The notes beneath the pieces were generated by a model, which saw only the letters and a list, made by a program, of their open reading frames with translations, made no database searches and was not told the origin of the DNA. Position numbers and translations under genes: made by a program. Positions 10,389-26,619 of a DNA stretch of 64,000 nt are shown here, in pieces (position 1 is the first letter of the stretch; each line of letters opens with the position of its first letter). The DNA is from Gordius sp. MW1 (taxonomy: Eukaryota > Nematomorpha > Gordioida > Gordea > Gordiidae): the NCBI GenBank assembly GCA_964036665.1, contig OZ038528.1, positions 13,088,501 through 13,152,500 of the forward strand, in the 5' to 3' direction.

Positions 10389-10422
10389 GTTGGGTGTTAG
10401 TTTTTGGGAAGGTGGGAAATGT

Positions 10423-10968
<546 letters not shown>

Positions 10969-11343
10969 ATGACTGGCCGTGGTAAAGGTGGTAAAATAAA
11001 GGGGAAGGCAAAGAGTCGTTCTAGTCGCGCCGGCCTCCAGTTTCCCGTCGGTCGTATTCACCGTCTACTGAGGAAGGGCAACTACGCTAGCCGTGTCGGA
11101 GCTGGGGCTCCCGTCTATTTAGCTGCCGTGATGGAATACCTCGCCGCCGAAGTATTAGAATTAGCTGGCAACGCGGCTCGTGACAACAAAAAGACCAGGA
11201 TCATTCCTCGTCACTTACAGTTAGCTATCAGGAACGATGAGGAGTTGAATAAATTGCTCTCGGGCGTTACCATCGCTCAAGGTGGCGTTTTACCCAATAT
11301 TCAAAGTATTCTCCTGCCCAAGAAATCCGAGACCAAAGCCTAA
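10969..11343 (+). CDS. H2A: Histone H2A, unit 2
   Basis: The 124 aa protein is identical to the copy at 5748-6122, including Ser41 in the L1 loop. It ends TAA TAG. Confidence 0.99.
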   Translation: MTGRGKGGKIKGKAKSRSSRAGLQFPVGRIHRLLRKGNYASRVGAGAPVYLAAVMEYLAAEVLELAGNAARDNKKTRIIPRHLQLAIRNDEELNKLLSGVTIAQGGVLPNIQSILLPKKSETKA

Positions 11344-11369
11344 TAGCTTACTCTCCAACAACACCCAAC

Positions 11370-11406
11370 GGCCCTTTTCAGGGCCACCCATACTTTATGG
11401 AAGAAA
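11370..11406 (+). terminator. H2A 3' stem-loop and downstream element, unit 2
   Basis: Stem-loop at 11370-11385 with a G-C basal pair; GAAGAAA at 11400-11406. Confidence 0.95.
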
Positions 11407-12665
11407 CAGCTACTGATATTTAATATACATATTTTTGAATTATTTGTTCTAACGTGACTCATGTCTTAATTAGTTCATGAAATATAATAGCTTACTTTTC
11501 CAGTTATACAAGTAAAGTAAACTTTGAGCAAAATATGAATTTCTTAAACACTTAATAAAAACAGAAAATAAGAGTATAACTATAACTGTATTAAAAATAA
11601 ACACATAATCTGTAAAAATAACAAACTGGTGCATAATTATCTATTGATATTGGGAATTCAATGTCTCAGATTTAAATTTTATCATTTTTTAAAATTTTCA
11701 TTTACCTCCATTTTAAGGACATTAAAAATTTTCCCTAACATTCATTTTAATTACACTAAATTTTTTTTATCCTTATTCATTTTAGCACCCTGTAGGTTAG
11801 GTGGTTAAAATTACTGTACAAAGTTAGTTTGATTATTTCCGTAGCTCAATAAAATTTATAGTAGAACATCTCTGCAAAACATGGCTTGATTTTATCAAAC
11901 AGCTTTAAAAATACAATAGTTTTATATGCCCGGGGCGGGACCCACCTTCCACAACATGAAATTTTTATTCATTAATATATGTTTAAACACCATTCTAAAC
12001 CTATTTGTTACCAAGTGGTCCTGAATAAATAAACATTAAAAATTGGCATATGGAGTTTTTACAATTTAGTATAAAAGCCAGGAATTTACAAATCATGAAA
12101 TCAGAGCTTATATTACCAAAATCAATTCACAAAGTTGCTCAATTTAAACTTTTTCTTTTTAATCCATTATAATTCTATCTCCATAGCTCTGTAAAACTTG
12201 ATTTTAAATATAGATTTTTTTGTCTTAAGAAATAAATGGCCAAAAAGCCCTAAATTTTGGTCAAGTCCATTTTTTCTTCAAAATTGCCTTTTATAGGATC
12301 TATAACAACTTATCTTTCAAATCATGCCATTAAAAAATTTTTTAGGAAGCCATATCTGGTAATAGGGTAGAATTCTGCACTTATTATGGATGCAAAATTA
12401 TTAACCAAATTAAGATATCAAATTTAGAAAAGTTTATATTATAAAACAACCAAGTCATGACTATTGAATGTTTGGGGTCATCATGAGCCCCATTATCATC
12501 AGTGTTGTCACTTAAGTTTTGATTAAAAATCATTTGAAGAATTAAACATTTAAAAATTTTACTTATCGTTAATGTTACTTATAGATTTATAACTGATGTA
12601 TTCAAATGCATAGCAAATAATGTTAATTATAAGAATTTATTCAAGATGGGTAAAAGTTACACTAA

Positions 12666-12702
12666 TTTCTTCTGTATAGTTTGGGTAGCCCTGAAAAGGG
12701 CT
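12666..12702 (-). terminator. H2B 3' stem-loop and downstream element, unit 2
   Basis: Stem-loop at 12687-12702 with an A-U basal pair; GAAGAAA at 12666-12672. Confidence 0.95.
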
Positions 12703-12735
12703 GTTGGGTGTTGGTTTAGCTACGAGCGCAGCTTT

Positions 12736-13101
12736 TCACTTCGAACTGGTATATTTGGTGACAGCTTTGGTGCCTTCGCTGACGGCATGTTTAGCCAATT
12801 CTCCCGGCAACAACAACCTCACTGCAGTTTGTATTTCTCGACTCGAGATGGTGGACCTTTTGTTGTAGTGAGCCAAACGAGATGCTTCGGCAGCTATCCT
12901 CTCGAACAGATCGTTCACGAAGGAGTTCATGATAGACATGGCCTTGCTAGAGATACCGGTGTCGGGGTGGACCTGCTTCAAAACTTTGTAAATGTAGATA
13001 CCGTAGGATTCTCTTCTAGATTTCCTCCTTTTTTTGTCGGTTTTAGATGTCTTCGGCTTGCTCGTCTTTTTCACGGCTTTTCCACTCGGTTTAGGGGGCA
13101 T
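12736..13101 (-). CDS. H2B: Histone H2B, unit 2
   Basis: The 121 aa protein is identical to the copy at 7515-7880. It converges with H2A of the same unit across 1.39 kb. Confidence 0.99.
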   Translation of the reverse strand: MPPKPSGKAVKKTSKPKTSKTDKKRRKSRRESYGIYIYKVLKQVHPDTGISSKAMSIMNSFVNDLFERIAAEASRLAHYNKRSTISSREIQTAVRLLLPGELAKHAVSEGTKAVTKYTSSK

Positions 13102-13288
13102 TTCGTTGGTTGAGTTAAATTAGGAGTAAAATTAAAATGGCGGTGGACGCGGGTTTTAAATTTTATATATATTTACTCGTCGATTTAACAACGAGAATAA
13201 CATTGAACCAATAGAAAGAGGGTAAAGTGAGCGCAATTGCGCCTAAATAACACTTGCGAGCGCGGAAGGATAAAAGCGTTACCGTAAC
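13102..13288 (-). promoter_or_regulatory. H2B promoter, unit 2
   Basis: TATA 13162-13171, CCAAT 13208-13212, palindrome 13231-13242. SNP allele G at 13205. Confidence 0.8.
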
Positions 13289-15567
13289 CGTACACATAAA
13301 TGGAGGCAACAAATAATAATAATGCCGACGTCTGATGGGCAATACTGTTTCCCTCACCAAATAAACATTTGGCTAAAGGTCCGGAATAATTTTTTAACTC
13401 CGCATTTTTATTAAATTGGGCTTAATTTTGAACTTTAAGGCAAATTTTACATTCAAAATTTACTTTAACATCAAAATCAGAATTAAATTTCATGATTATA
13501 TCGGTATTTAATTCAAAACGAGGAGGATGTGATTGAAAATTAGAGAATCACTACATTTTATTTAATTATTTTTTTTTGGTAATAATTTAACTAAAATCAC
13601 ACATTTGTAGTTAATGGTGTATAATAGTTGTAAATGTTTTTTGTATTACTTATCATAATAATTTTAGGCTATTCTAGCTGATTATTTTTAAAATAAATGA
13701 GAATACTATTCGTAATATTTAAGCAAATTATTAACGAAAGAAAGGAAGGGTTTAAGTTAAAAGCTATATGATTTAAACAATATTTATAAGGTTTGTTATT
13801 TAGGATATGCCTGCCCGAGACCCTACTAATTATGCCATGGGGGTTAGGACCACGTTTTTGTAAATTCGCAGAATTTGGATAAAATAATCACATTCTCAAG
13901 GGTCAAGTCTGGGTTATTTAATCGGATCAAATAAAATAATTAGATTTGAATTTCTTCTATCAAAAATACCTTTACATGTATATTCGCAATGAGTTTGGAT
14001 TAAATAATCTTTTATTAGGGGTCAGATCAAATTGTAAAAAATCCGTTTAATAGTTAAGAATTGAATTTTTGGAGAGTAATAATAATGTTTGCATTATAAT
14101 GCTTGGCGCGATACGAATGGTTATATACCAAAAAAAAATTAAAACTATTTCAAAATATTTAATTTTTTGAATTATTTTGTTAAATGGTAAATATTTATGA
14201 TGAGTGTGTAACGATAGCGGTTGAATTTTTTAATTCATAGTACTGATAATAGGAAATCTTCATGAAAAGATAGGAACTGCGTTGAGAAAAAATTGATCCT
14301 AAACTAATGTTGGGTGAACACCGAGTTTCTGATCTAAAATAGTGTCAAATTTTGCTCTAAACACCGGGAGTTTCAACTATTATTTTATAAATACCCCGAA
14401 AGAACTCGTGCTTTCATATTTATTAGTATTTTGAGTCCATTGGAACAATAAAATTTTTAACCATATATAATTGAAGCATAAATTGAAGAAAATTTGCCGT
14501 ATACATTTATAAGAGAAAAAAGGTTGTCGGTGTCAAAAGATATGATTATAAGAAGCATATTTCGCGCTGGTTATTTGAGATAGTTTATTTTAAGCAATAC
14601 TATTTTAAAATCAAAAACAAAAAAGTCTAATAAATAATTAAGTGACGGCTACTTTTCACTAGGCGTTTTTAAGTTAAAGTCACATCTAAGAAGATGCCTA
14701 AATTTTTGAGTCAAAACCCAAATGATTTAATTAGTTTTATAGATTTAGATGATATATCTAAAAATGGGCGTCCACTAAGGGCTGTCTGGAAGGATTTATA
14801 CACATGACGTACTAGGTTAAACATCTCTTAAAAAATATGAAATAAACCCATATTTATCCAAAATGGAGTATTTTGTGTCAAAATTATAACAAATATCTTT
14901 GAATAAAATTAACATATTTTCGAGAAGTTTTTTCAAATTCGTGAGAAAAAGTGTGAGACAGGGCGAATATGGCTTAAGATTTTCACAATATAGATAAGGC
15001 TTGAAGCATCTTATTTTTTAGAGTTTGTAAACATGGGCGTATCCAGCATTGGAATTATAGGGGAGCAATAAGGATTTAAGGGGCCAAATGATAATCTCTC
15101 GAAATGTTTATGGATTTACAAAACCTAATTCAACTCTGCTTACATGCTCAAACACAATTTCACCTATTTATTTAAAACATTCCTTTTTATGAGAAAGTGT
15201 ATGAATAATTATTTTTTTATAAAACGTGATAGTAGAAAGTTTTAAAAGATTAAAATGGTCATCACTTAGGCAACTTACGTGAAGCTGGTCTAAATTGTAA
15301 TTTTAAAGTGGAATTCAGGTTTTATAACCTTGGTTTTTGAATTACTCATGGACTATTTAGTAATTATTATTATCTAATTAGCGGAACTATTTCACTTATT
15401 TAACTAGAAAATTAGAATAAAAACTGTTTGTTAAGCGTTTAGTCAATTAACTTTGCGCAACAATGACGTGACATTAGACCTTTAATAAGATATTAATTGC
15501 TATTGTTATTTATACAAACATGTTTATTCCACCAAATATAATGTAATAAATTAAAGGTATGTGCTAA

Positions 15568-15605
15568 TTTCTTCAAAATAATATAGGGTAGCCCTGAAAA
15601 GGGCT
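15568..15605 (-). terminator. H4 3' stem-loop and downstream element, unit 3
   Basis: Stem-loop at 15590-15605; GAAGAAA at 15568-15574. Confidence 0.95.
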
Positions 15606-15639
15606 GTTGGGTGTTAGTTTTTGGGAAGGTGGGAAATGT

Positions 15640-16185
<546 letters not shown>

Positions 16186-16560
16186 ATGACTGGCCGTGGT
16201 AAAGGTGGTAAAATAAAGGGGAAGGCAAAGAGTCGTTCTAGTCGCGCCGGCCTCCAGTTTCCCGTCGGTCGTATTCACCGTCTACTGAGGAAGGGCAACT
16301 ACGCTAGCCGTGTCGGAGCTGGGGCTCCCGTCTATTTAGCTGCCGTGATGGAATACCTCGCCGCCGAAGTATTAGAATTAGCTGGCAACGCGGCTCGTGA
16401 CAACAAAAAGACCAGGATCATTCCTCGTCACTTACAGTTAGCTATCAGGAACGATGAGGAGTTGAATAAATTGCTCTCGGGCGTTACCATCGCTCAAGGT
16501 GGCGTTTTACCCAATATTCAAAGTATTCTCCTGCCCAAGAAATCCGAGACCAAAGCCTAA
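16186..16560 (+). CDS. H2A: Histone H2A, unit 3
   Basis: Identical 124 aa H2A with an intact frame and tandem stops. Confidence 0.99.
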   Translation: MTGRGKGGKIKGKAKSRSSRAGLQFPVGRIHRLLRKGNYASRVGAGAPVYLAAVMEYLAAEVLELAGNAARDNKKTRIIPRHLQLAIRNDEELNKLLSGVTIAQGGVLPNIQSILLPKKSETKA

Positions 16561-16586
16561 TAGCTTACTCTCCAACAACACCCAAC

Positions 16587-16623
16587 GGCCCTTTTCAGGG
16601 CCACCCATACTTTATGGAAGAAA
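16587..16623 (+). terminator. H2A 3' stem-loop and downstream element, unit 3
   Basis: Stem-loop at 16587-16602; GAAGAAA at 16617-16623. Confidence 0.95.
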
Positions 16624-17882
16624 CAGCTACTGATATTTAATATACATATTTTTGAATTATTTGTTCTAACGTGACTCATGTCTTAATTAGTTCATGAAAT
16701 ATAATAGCTTACTTTTCCAGTTATACAAGTAAAGTAAACTTTGAGCAAAATATGAATTTCTTAAACACTTAATAAAAACAGAAAATAAGAGTATAACTAT
16801 AACTGTATTAAAAATAAACACATAATCTGTAAAAATAACAAACTGGTGCATAATTATCTATTGATATTGGGAATTCAATGTCTCAGATTTAAATTTTATC
16901 ATTTTTTAAAATTTTCATTTACCTCCATTTTAAGGACATTAAAAATTTTCCCTAACATTCATTTTAATTACACTAAATTTTTTTTATCCTTATTCATTTT
17001 AGCACCCTGTAGGTTAGGTGGTTAAAATTACTGTACAAAGTTAGTTTGATTATTTCCGTAGCTCAATAAAATTTATAGTAGAACATCTCTGCAAAACATG
17101 GCTTGATTTTATCAAACAGCTTTAAAAATACAATAGTTTTATATGCCCGGGGCGGGACCCACCTTCCACAACATGAAATTTTTATTCATTAATATATGTT
17201 TAAACACCATTCTAAACCTATTTGTTACCAAGTGGTCCTGAATAAATAAACATTAAAAATTGGCATATGGAGTTTTTACAATTTAGTATAAAAGCCAGGA
17301 ATTTACAAATCATGAAATCAGAGCTTATATTACCAAAATCAATTCACAAAGTTGCTCAATTTAAACTTTTTCTTTTTAATCCATTATAATTCTATCTCCA
17401 TAGCTCTGTAAAACTTGATTTTAAATATAGATTTTTTTGTCTTAAGAAATAAATGGCCAAAAAGCCCTAAATTTTGGTCAAGTCCATTTTTTCTTCAAAA
17501 TTGCCTTTTATAGGATCTATAACAACTTATCTTTCAAATCATGCCATTAAAAAATTTTTTAGGAAGCCATATCTGGTAATAGGGTAGAATTCTGCACTTA
17601 TTATGGATGCAAAATTATTAACCAAATTAAGATATCAAATTTAGAAAAGTTTATATTATAAAACAACCAAGTCATGACTATTGAATGTTTGGGGTCATCA
17701 TGAGCCCCATTATCATCAGTGTTGTCACTTAAGTTTTGATTAAAAATCATTTGAAGAATTAAACATTTAAAAATTTTACTTATCGTTAATGTTACTTATA
17801 GATTTATAACTGATGTATTCAAATGCATAGCAAATAATGTTAATTATAAGAATTTATTCAAGATGGGTAAAAGTTACACTAA

Positions 17883-17919
17883 TTTCTTCTGTATAGTTTG
17901 GGTAGCCCTGAAAAGGGCT
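17883..17919 (-). terminator. H2B 3' stem-loop and downstream element, unit 3
   Basis: Stem-loop at 17904-17919; GAAGAAA at 17883-17889. Confidence 0.95.
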
Positions 17920-17952
17920 GTTGGGTGTTGGTTTAGCTACGAGCGCAGCTTT

Positions 17953-18318
17953 TCACTTCGAACTGGTATATTTGGTGACAGCTTTGGTGCCTTCGCTGAC
18001 GGCATGTTTAGCCAATTCTCCCGGCAACAACAACCTCACTGCAGTTTGTATTTCTCGACTCGAGATGGTGGACCTTTTGTTGTAGTGAGCCAAACGAGAT
18101 GCTTCGGCAGCTATCCTCTCGAACAGATCGTTCACGAAGGAGTTCATGATAGACATGGCCTTGCTAGAGATACCGGTGTCGGGGTGGACCTGCTTCAAAA
18201 CTTTGTAAATGTAGATACCGTAGGATTCTCTTCTAGATTTCCTCCTTTTTTTGTCGGTTTTAGATGTCTTCGGCTTGCTCGTCTTTTTCACGGCTTTTCC
18301 ACTCGGTTTAGGGGGCAT
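17953..18318 (-). CDS. H2B: Histone H2B, unit 3
   Basis: Identical 121 aa H2B, driven by a promoter with the C allele. Confidence 0.99.
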   Translation of the reverse strand: MPPKPSGKAVKKTSKPKTSKTDKKRRKSRRESYGIYIYKVLKQVHPDTGISSKAMSIMNSFVNDLFERIAAEASRLAHYNKRSTISSREIQTAVRLLLPGELAKHAVSEGTKAVTKYTSSK

Positions 18319-18505
18319 TTCGTTGGTTGAGTTAAATTAGGAGTAAAATTAAAATGGCGGTGGACGCGGGTTTTAAATTTTATATATATTTACTCGTCGA
18401 TTTAACAACGAGAATAACATTCAACCAATAGAAAGAGGGTAAAGTGAGCGCAATTGCGCCTAAATAACACTTGCGAGCGCGGAAGGATAAAAGCGTTACC
18501 GTAAC
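18319..18505 (-). promoter_or_regulatory. H2B promoter, unit 3
   Basis: TATA 18379-18388, CCAAT 18425-18429, palindrome 18448-18459. SNP allele C at 18422. Confidence 0.8.
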
Positions 18506-20784
18506 CGTACACATAAATGGAGGCAACAAATAATAATAATGCCGACGTCTGATGGGCAATACTGTTTCCCTCACCAAATAAACATTTGGCTAAAGGTCCG
18601 GAATAATTTTTTAACTCCGCATTTTTATTAAATTGGGCTTAATTTTGAACTTTAAGGCAAATTTTACATTCAAAATTTACTTTAACATCAAAATCAGAAT
18701 TAAATTTCATGATTATATCGGTATTTAATTCAAAACGAGGAGGATGTGATTGAAAATTAGAGAATCACTACATTTTATTTAATTATTTTTTTTTGGTAAT
18801 AATTTAACTAAAATCACACATTTGTAGTTAATGGTGTATAATAGTTGTAAATGTTTTTTGTATTACTTATCATAATAATTTTAGGCTATTCTAGCTGATT
18901 ATTTTTAAAATAAATGAGAATACTATTCGTAATATTTAAGCAAATTATTAACGAAAGAAAGGAAGGGTTTAAGTTAAAAGCTATATGATTTAAACAATAT
19001 TTATAAGGTTTGTTATTTAGGATATGCCTGCCCGAGACCCTACTAATTATGCCATGGGGGTTAGGACCACGTTTTTGTAAATTCGCAGAATTTGGATAAA
19101 ATAATCACATTCTCAAGGGTCAAGTCTGGGTTATTTAATCGGATCAAATAAAATAATTAGATTTGAATTTCTTCTATCAAAAATACCTTTACATGTATAT
19201 TCGCAATGAGTTTGGATTAAATAATCTTTTATTAGGGGTCAGATCAAATTGTAAAAAATCCGTTTAATAGTTAAGAATTGAATTTTTGGAGAGTAATAAT
19301 AATGTTTGCATTATAATGCTTGGCGCGATACGAATGGTTATATACCAAAAAAAAATTAAAACTATTTCAAAATATTTAATTTTTTGAATTATTTTGTTAA
19401 ATGGTAAATATTTATGATGAGTGTGTAACGATAGCGGTTGAATTTTTTAATTCATAGTACTGATAATAGGAAATCTTCATGAAAAGATAGGAACTGCGTT
19501 GAGAAAAAATTGATCCTAAACTAATGTTGGGTGAACACCGAGTTTCTGATCTAAAATAGTGTCAAATTTTGCTCTAAACACCGGGAGTTTCAACTATTAT
19601 TTTATAAATACCCCGAAAGAACTCGTGCTTTCATATTTATTAGTATTTTGAGTCCATTGGAACAATAAAATTTTTAACCATATATAATTGAAGCATAAAT
19701 TGAAGAAAATTTGCCGTATACATTTATAAGAGAAAAAAGGTTGTCGGTGTCAAAAGATATGATTATAAGAAGCATATTTCGCGCTGGTTATTTGAGATAG
19801 TTTATTTTAAGCAATACTATTTTAAAATCAAAAACAAAAAAGTCTAATAAATAATTAAGTGACGGCTACTTTTCACTAGGCGTTTTTAAGTTAAAGTCAC
19901 ATCTAAGAAGATGCCTAAATTTTTGAGTCAAAACCCAAATGATTTAATTAGTTTTATAGATTTAGATGATATATCTAAAAATGGGCGTCCACTAAGGGCT
20001 GTCTGGAAGGATTTATACACATGACGTACTAGGTTAAACATCTCTTAAAAAATATGAAATAAACCCATATTTATCCAAAATGGAGTATTTTGTGTCAAAA
20101 TTATAACAAATATCTTTGAATAAAATTAACATATTTTCGAGAAGTTTTTTCAAATTCGTGAGAAAAAGTGTGAGACAGGGCGAATATGGCTTAAGATTTT
20201 CACAATATAGATAAGGCTTGAAGCATCTTATTTTTTAGAGTTTGTAAACATGGGCGTATCCAGCATTGGAATTATAGGGGAGCAATAAGGATTTAAGGGG
20301 CCAAATGATAATCTCTCGAAATGTTTATGGATTTACAAAACCTAATTCAACTCTGCTTACATGCTCAAACACAATTTCACCTATTTATTTAAAACATTCC
20401 TTTTTATGAGAAAGTGTATGAATAATTATTTTTTTATAAAACGTGATAGTAGAAAGTTTTAAAAGATTAAAATGGTCATCACTTAGGCAACTTACGTGAA
20501 GCTGGTCTAAATTGTAATTTTAAAGTGGAATTCAGGTTTTATAACCTTGGTTTTTGAATTACTCATGGACTATTTAGTAATTATTATTATCTAATTAGCG
20601 GAACTATTTCACTTATTTAACTAGAAAATTAGAATAAAAACTGTTTGTTAAGCGTTTAGTCAATTAACTTTGCGCAACAATGACGTGACATTAGACCTTT
20701 AATAAGATATTAATTGCTATTGTTATTTATACAAACATGTTTATTCCACCAAATATAATGTAATAAATTAAAGGTATGTGCTAA

Positions 20785-20822
20785 TTTCTTCAAAATAATA
20801 TAGGGTAGCCCTGAAAAGGGCT
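20785..20822 (-). terminator. H4 3' stem-loop and downstream element, unit 4
   Basis: Stem-loop at 20807-20822; GAAGAAA at 20785-20791. Confidence 0.95.
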
Positions 20823-20856
20823 GTTGGGTGTTAGTTTTTGGGAAGGTGGGAAATGT

Positions 20857-21402
<546 letters not shown>

Positions 21403-21777
21403 ATGACTGGCCGTGGTAAAGGTGGTAAAATAAAGGGGAAGGCAAAGAGTCGTTCTAGTCGCGCCGGCCTCCAGTTTCCCGTCGGTCGTATTCACCGTCT
21501 ACTGAGGAAGGGCAACTACGCTAGCCGTGTCGGAGCTGGGGCTCCCGTCTATTTAGCTGCCGTGATGGAATACCTCGCCGCCGAAGTATTAGAATTAGCT
21601 GGCAACGCGGCTCGTGACAACAAAAAGACCAGGATCATTCCTCGTCACTTACAGTTAGCTATCAGGAACGATGAGGAGTTGAATAAATTGCTCTCGGGCG
21701 TTACCATCGCTCAAGGTGGCGTTTTACCCAATATTCAAAGTATTCTCCTGCCCAAGAAATCCGAGACCAAAGCCTAA
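21403..21777 (+). CDS. H2A: Histone H2A, unit 4
   Basis: Identical 124 aa H2A, intact. Confidence 0.99.
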   Translation: MTGRGKGGKIKGKAKSRSSRAGLQFPVGRIHRLLRKGNYASRVGAGAPVYLAAVMEYLAAEVLELAGNAARDNKKTRIIPRHLQLAIRNDEELNKLLSGVTIAQGGVLPNIQSILLPKKSETKA

Positions 21778-21803
21778 TAGCTTACTCTCCAACAACACCC
21801 AAC

Positions 21804-21840
21804 GGCCCTTTTCAGGGCCACCCATACTTTATGGAAGAAA
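21804..21840 (+). terminator. H2A 3' stem-loop and downstream element, unit 4
   Basis: Stem-loop at 21804-21819; GAAGAAA at 21834-21840. Confidence 0.95.
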
Positions 21841-23099
21841 CAGCTACTGATATTTAATATACATATTTTTGAATTATTTGTTCTAACGTGACTCATGTCT
21901 TAATTAGTTCATGAAATATAATAGCTTACTTTTCCAGTTATACAAGTAAAGTAAACTTTGAGCAAAATATGAATTTCTTAAACACTTAATAAAAACAGAA
22001 AATAAGAGTATAACTATAACTGTATTAAAAATAAACACATAATCTGTAAAAATAACAAACTGGTGCATAATTATCTATTGATATTGGGAATTCAATGTCT
22101 CAGATTTAAATTTTATCATTTTTTAAAATTTTCATTTACCTCCATTTTAAGGACATTAAAAATTTTCCCTAACATTCATTTTAATTACACTAAATTTTTT
22201 TTATCCTTATTCATTTTAGCACCCTGTAGGTTAGGTGGTTAAAATTACTGTACAAAGTTAGTTTGATTATTTCCGTAGCTCAATAAAATTTATAGTAGAA
22301 CATCTCTGCAAAACATGGCTTGATTTTATCAAACAGCTTTAAAAATACAATAGTTTTATATGCCCGGGGCGGGACCCACCTTCCACAACATGAAATTTTT
22401 ATTCATTAATATATGTTTAAACACCATTCTAAACCTATTTGTTACCAAGTGGTCCTGAATAAATAAACATTAAAAATTGGCATATGGAGTTTTTACAATT
22501 TAGTATAAAAGCCAGGAATTTACAAATCATGAAATCAGAGCTTATATTACCAAAATCAATTCACAAAGTTGCTCAATTTAAACTTTTTCTTTTTAATCCA
22601 TTATAATTCTATCTCCATAGCTCTGTAAAACTTGATTTTAAATATAGATTTTTTTGTCTTAAGAAATAAATGGCCAAAAAGCCCTAAATTTTGGTCAAGT
22701 CCATTTTTTCTTCAAAATTGCCTTTTATAGGATCTATAACAACTTATCTTTCAAATCATGCCATTAAAAAATTTTTTAGGAAGCCATATCTGGTAATAGG
22801 GTAGAATTCTGCACTTATTATGGATGCAAAATTATTAACCAAATTAAGATATCAAATTTAGAAAAGTTTATATTATAAAACAACCAAGTCATGACTATTG
22901 AATGTTTGGGGTCATCATGAGCCCCATTATCATCAGTGTTGTCACTTAAGTTTTGATTAAAAATCATTTGAAGAATTAAACATTTAAAAATTTTACTTAT
23001 CGTTAATGTTACTTATAGATTTATAACTGATGTATTCAAATGCATAGCAAATAATGTTAATTATAAGAATTTATTCAAGATGGGTAAAAGTTACACTAA

Positions 23100-23136
23100 T
23101 TTCTTCTGTATAGTTTGGGTAGCCCTGAAAAGGGCT
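23100..23136 (-). terminator. H2B 3' stem-loop and downstream element, unit 4
   Basis: Stem-loop at 23121-23136; GAAGAAA at 23100-23106. Confidence 0.95.
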
Positions 23137-23169
23137 GTTGGGTGTTGGTTTAGCTACGAGCGCAGCTTT

Positions 23170-23535
23170 TCACTTCGAACTGGTATATTTGGTGACAGCT
23201 TTGGTGCCTTCGCTGACGGCATGTTTAGCCAATTCTCCCGGCAACAACAACCTCACTGCAGTTTGTATTTCTCGACTCGAGATGGTGGACCTTTTGTTGT
23301 AGTGAGCCAAACGAGATGCTTCGGCAGCTATCCTCTCGAACAGATCGTTCACGAAGGAGTTCATGATAGACATGGCCTTGCTAGAGATACCGGTGTCGGG
23401 GTGGACCTGCTTCAAAACTTTGTAAATGTAGATACCGTAGGATTCTCTTCTAGATTTCCTCCTTTTTTTGTCGGTTTTAGATGTCTTCGGCTTGCTCGTC
23501 TTTTTCACGGCTTTTCCACTCGGTTTAGGGGGCAT
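23170..23535 (-). CDS. H2B: Histone H2B, unit 4
   Basis: Identical 121 aa H2B. Its promoter carries the G allele, unlike both flanking units. Confidence 0.99.
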   Translation of the reverse strand: MPPKPSGKAVKKTSKPKTSKTDKKRRKSRRESYGIYIYKVLKQVHPDTGISSKAMSIMNSFVNDLFERIAAEASRLAHYNKRSTISSREIQTAVRLLLPGELAKHAVSEGTKAVTKYTSSK

Positions 23536-23722
23536 TTCGTTGGTTGAGTTAAATTAGGAGTAAAATTAAAATGGCGGTGGACGCGGGTTTTAAATTTTAT
23601 ATATATTTACTCGTCGATTTAACAACGAGAATAACATTGAACCAATAGAAAGAGGGTAAAGTGAGCGCAATTGCGCCTAAATAACACTTGCGAGCGCGGA
23701 AGGATAAAAGCGTTACCGTAAC
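23536..23722 (-). promoter_or_regulatory. H2B promoter, unit 4
   Basis: TATA 23596-23605, CCAAT 23642-23646, palindrome 23665-23676. SNP allele G at 23639. Confidence 0.8.
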
Positions 23723-26001
23723 CGTACACATAAATGGAGGCAACAAATAATAATAATGCCGACGTCTGATGGGCAATACTGTTTCCCTCACCAAATAAAC
23801 ATTTGGCTAAAGGTCCGGAATAATTTTTTAACTCCGCATTTTTATTAAATTGGGCTTAATTTTGAACTTTAAGGCAAATTTTACATTCAAAATTTACTTT
23901 AACATCAAAATCAGAATTAAATTTCATGATTATATCGGTATTTAATTCAAAACGAGGAGGATGTGATTGAAAATTAGAGAATCACTACATTTTATTTAAT
24001 TATTTTTTTTTGGTAATAATTTAACTAAAATCACACATTTGTAGTTAATGGTGTATAATAGTTGTAAATGTTTTTTGTATTACTTATCATAATAATTTTA
24101 GGCTATTCTAGCTGATTATTTTTAAAATAAATGAGAATACTATTCGTAATATTTAAGCAAATTATTAACGAAAGAAAGGAAGGGTTTAAGTTAAAAGCTA
24201 TATGATTTAAACAATATTTATAAGGTTTGTTATTTAGGATATGCCTGCCCGAGACCCTACTAATTATGCCATGGGGGTTAGGACCACGTTTTTGTAAATT
24301 CGCAGAATTTGGATAAAATAATCACATTCTCAAGGGTCAAGTCTGGGTTATTTAATCGGATCAAATAAAATAATTAGATTTGAATTTCTTCTATCAAAAA
24401 TACCTTTACATGTATATTCGCAATGAGTTTGGATTAAATAATCTTTTATTAGGGGTCAGATCAAATTGTAAAAAATCCGTTTAATAGTTAAGAATTGAAT
24501 TTTTGGAGAGTAATAATAATGTTTGCATTATAATGCTTGGCGCGATACGAATGGTTATATACCAAAAAAAAATTAAAACTATTTCAAAATATTTAATTTT
24601 TTGAATTATTTTGTTAAATGGTAAATATTTATGATGAGTGTGTAACGATAGCGGTTGAATTTTTTAATTCATAGTACTGATAATAGGAAATCTTCATGAA
24701 AAGATAGGAACTGCGTTGAGAAAAAATTGATCCTAAACTAATGTTGGGTGAACACCGAGTTTCTGATCTAAAATAGTGTCAAATTTTGCTCTAAACACCG
24801 GGAGTTTCAACTATTATTTTATAAATACCCCGAAAGAACTCGTGCTTTCATATTTATTAGTATTTTGAGTCCATTGGAACAATAAAATTTTTAACCATAT
24901 ATAATTGAAGCATAAATTGAAGAAAATTTGCCGTATACATTTATAAGAGAAAAAAGGTTGTCGGTGTCAAAAGATATGATTATAAGAAGCATATTTCGCG
25001 CTGGTTATTTGAGATAGTTTATTTTAAGCAATACTATTTTAAAATCAAAAACAAAAAAGTCTAATAAATAATTAAGTGACGGCTACTTTTCACTAGGCGT
25101 TTTTAAGTTAAAGTCACATCTAAGAAGATGCCTAAATTTTTGAGTCAAAACCCAAATGATTTAATTAGTTTTATAGATTTAGATGATATATCTAAAAATG
25201 GGCGTCCACTAAGGGCTGTCTGGAAGGATTTATACACATGACGTACTAGGTTAAACATCTCTTAAAAAATATGAAATAAACCCATATTTATCCAAAATGG
25301 AGTATTTTGTGTCAAAATTATAACAAATATCTTTGAATAAAATTAACATATTTTCGAGAAGTTTTTTCAAATTCGTGAGAAAAAGTGTGAGACAGGGCGA
25401 ATATGGCTTAAGATTTTCACAATATAGATAAGGCTTGAAGCATCTTATTTTTTAGAGTTTGTAAACATGGGCGTATCCAGCATTGGAATTATAGGGGAGC
25501 AATAAGGATTTAAGGGGCCAAATGATAATCTCTCGAAATGTTTATGGATTTACAAAACCTAATTCAACTCTGCTTACATGCTCAAACACAATTTCACCTA
25601 TTTATTTAAAACATTCCTTTTTATGAGAAAGTGTATGAATAATTATTTTTTTATAAAACGTGATAGTAGAAAGTTTTAAAAGATTAAAATGGTCATCACT
25701 TAGGCAACTTACGTGAAGCTGGTCTAAATTGTAATTTTAAAGTGGAATTCAGGTTTTATAACCTTGGTTTTTGAATTACTCATGGACTATTTAGTAATTA
25801 TTATTATCTAATTAGCGGAACTATTTCACTTATTTAACTAGAAAATTAGAATAAAAACTGTTTGTTAAGCGTTTAGTCAATTAACTTTGCGCAACAATGA
25901 CGTGACATTAGACCTTTAATAAGATATTAATTGCTATTGTTATTTATACAAACATGTTTATTCCACCAAATATAATGTAATAAATTAAAGGTATGTGCTA
26001 A

Positions 26002-26039
26002 TTTCTTCAAAATAATATAGGGTAGCCCTGAAAAGGGCT
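26002..26039 (-). terminator. H4 3' stem-loop and downstream element, unit 5
   Basis: Stem-loop at 26024-26039; GAAGAAA at 26002-26008. Confidence 0.95.
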
Positions 26040-26073
26040 GTTGGGTGTTAGTTTTTGGGAAGGTGGGAAATGT

Positions 26074-26619
<546 letters not shown>
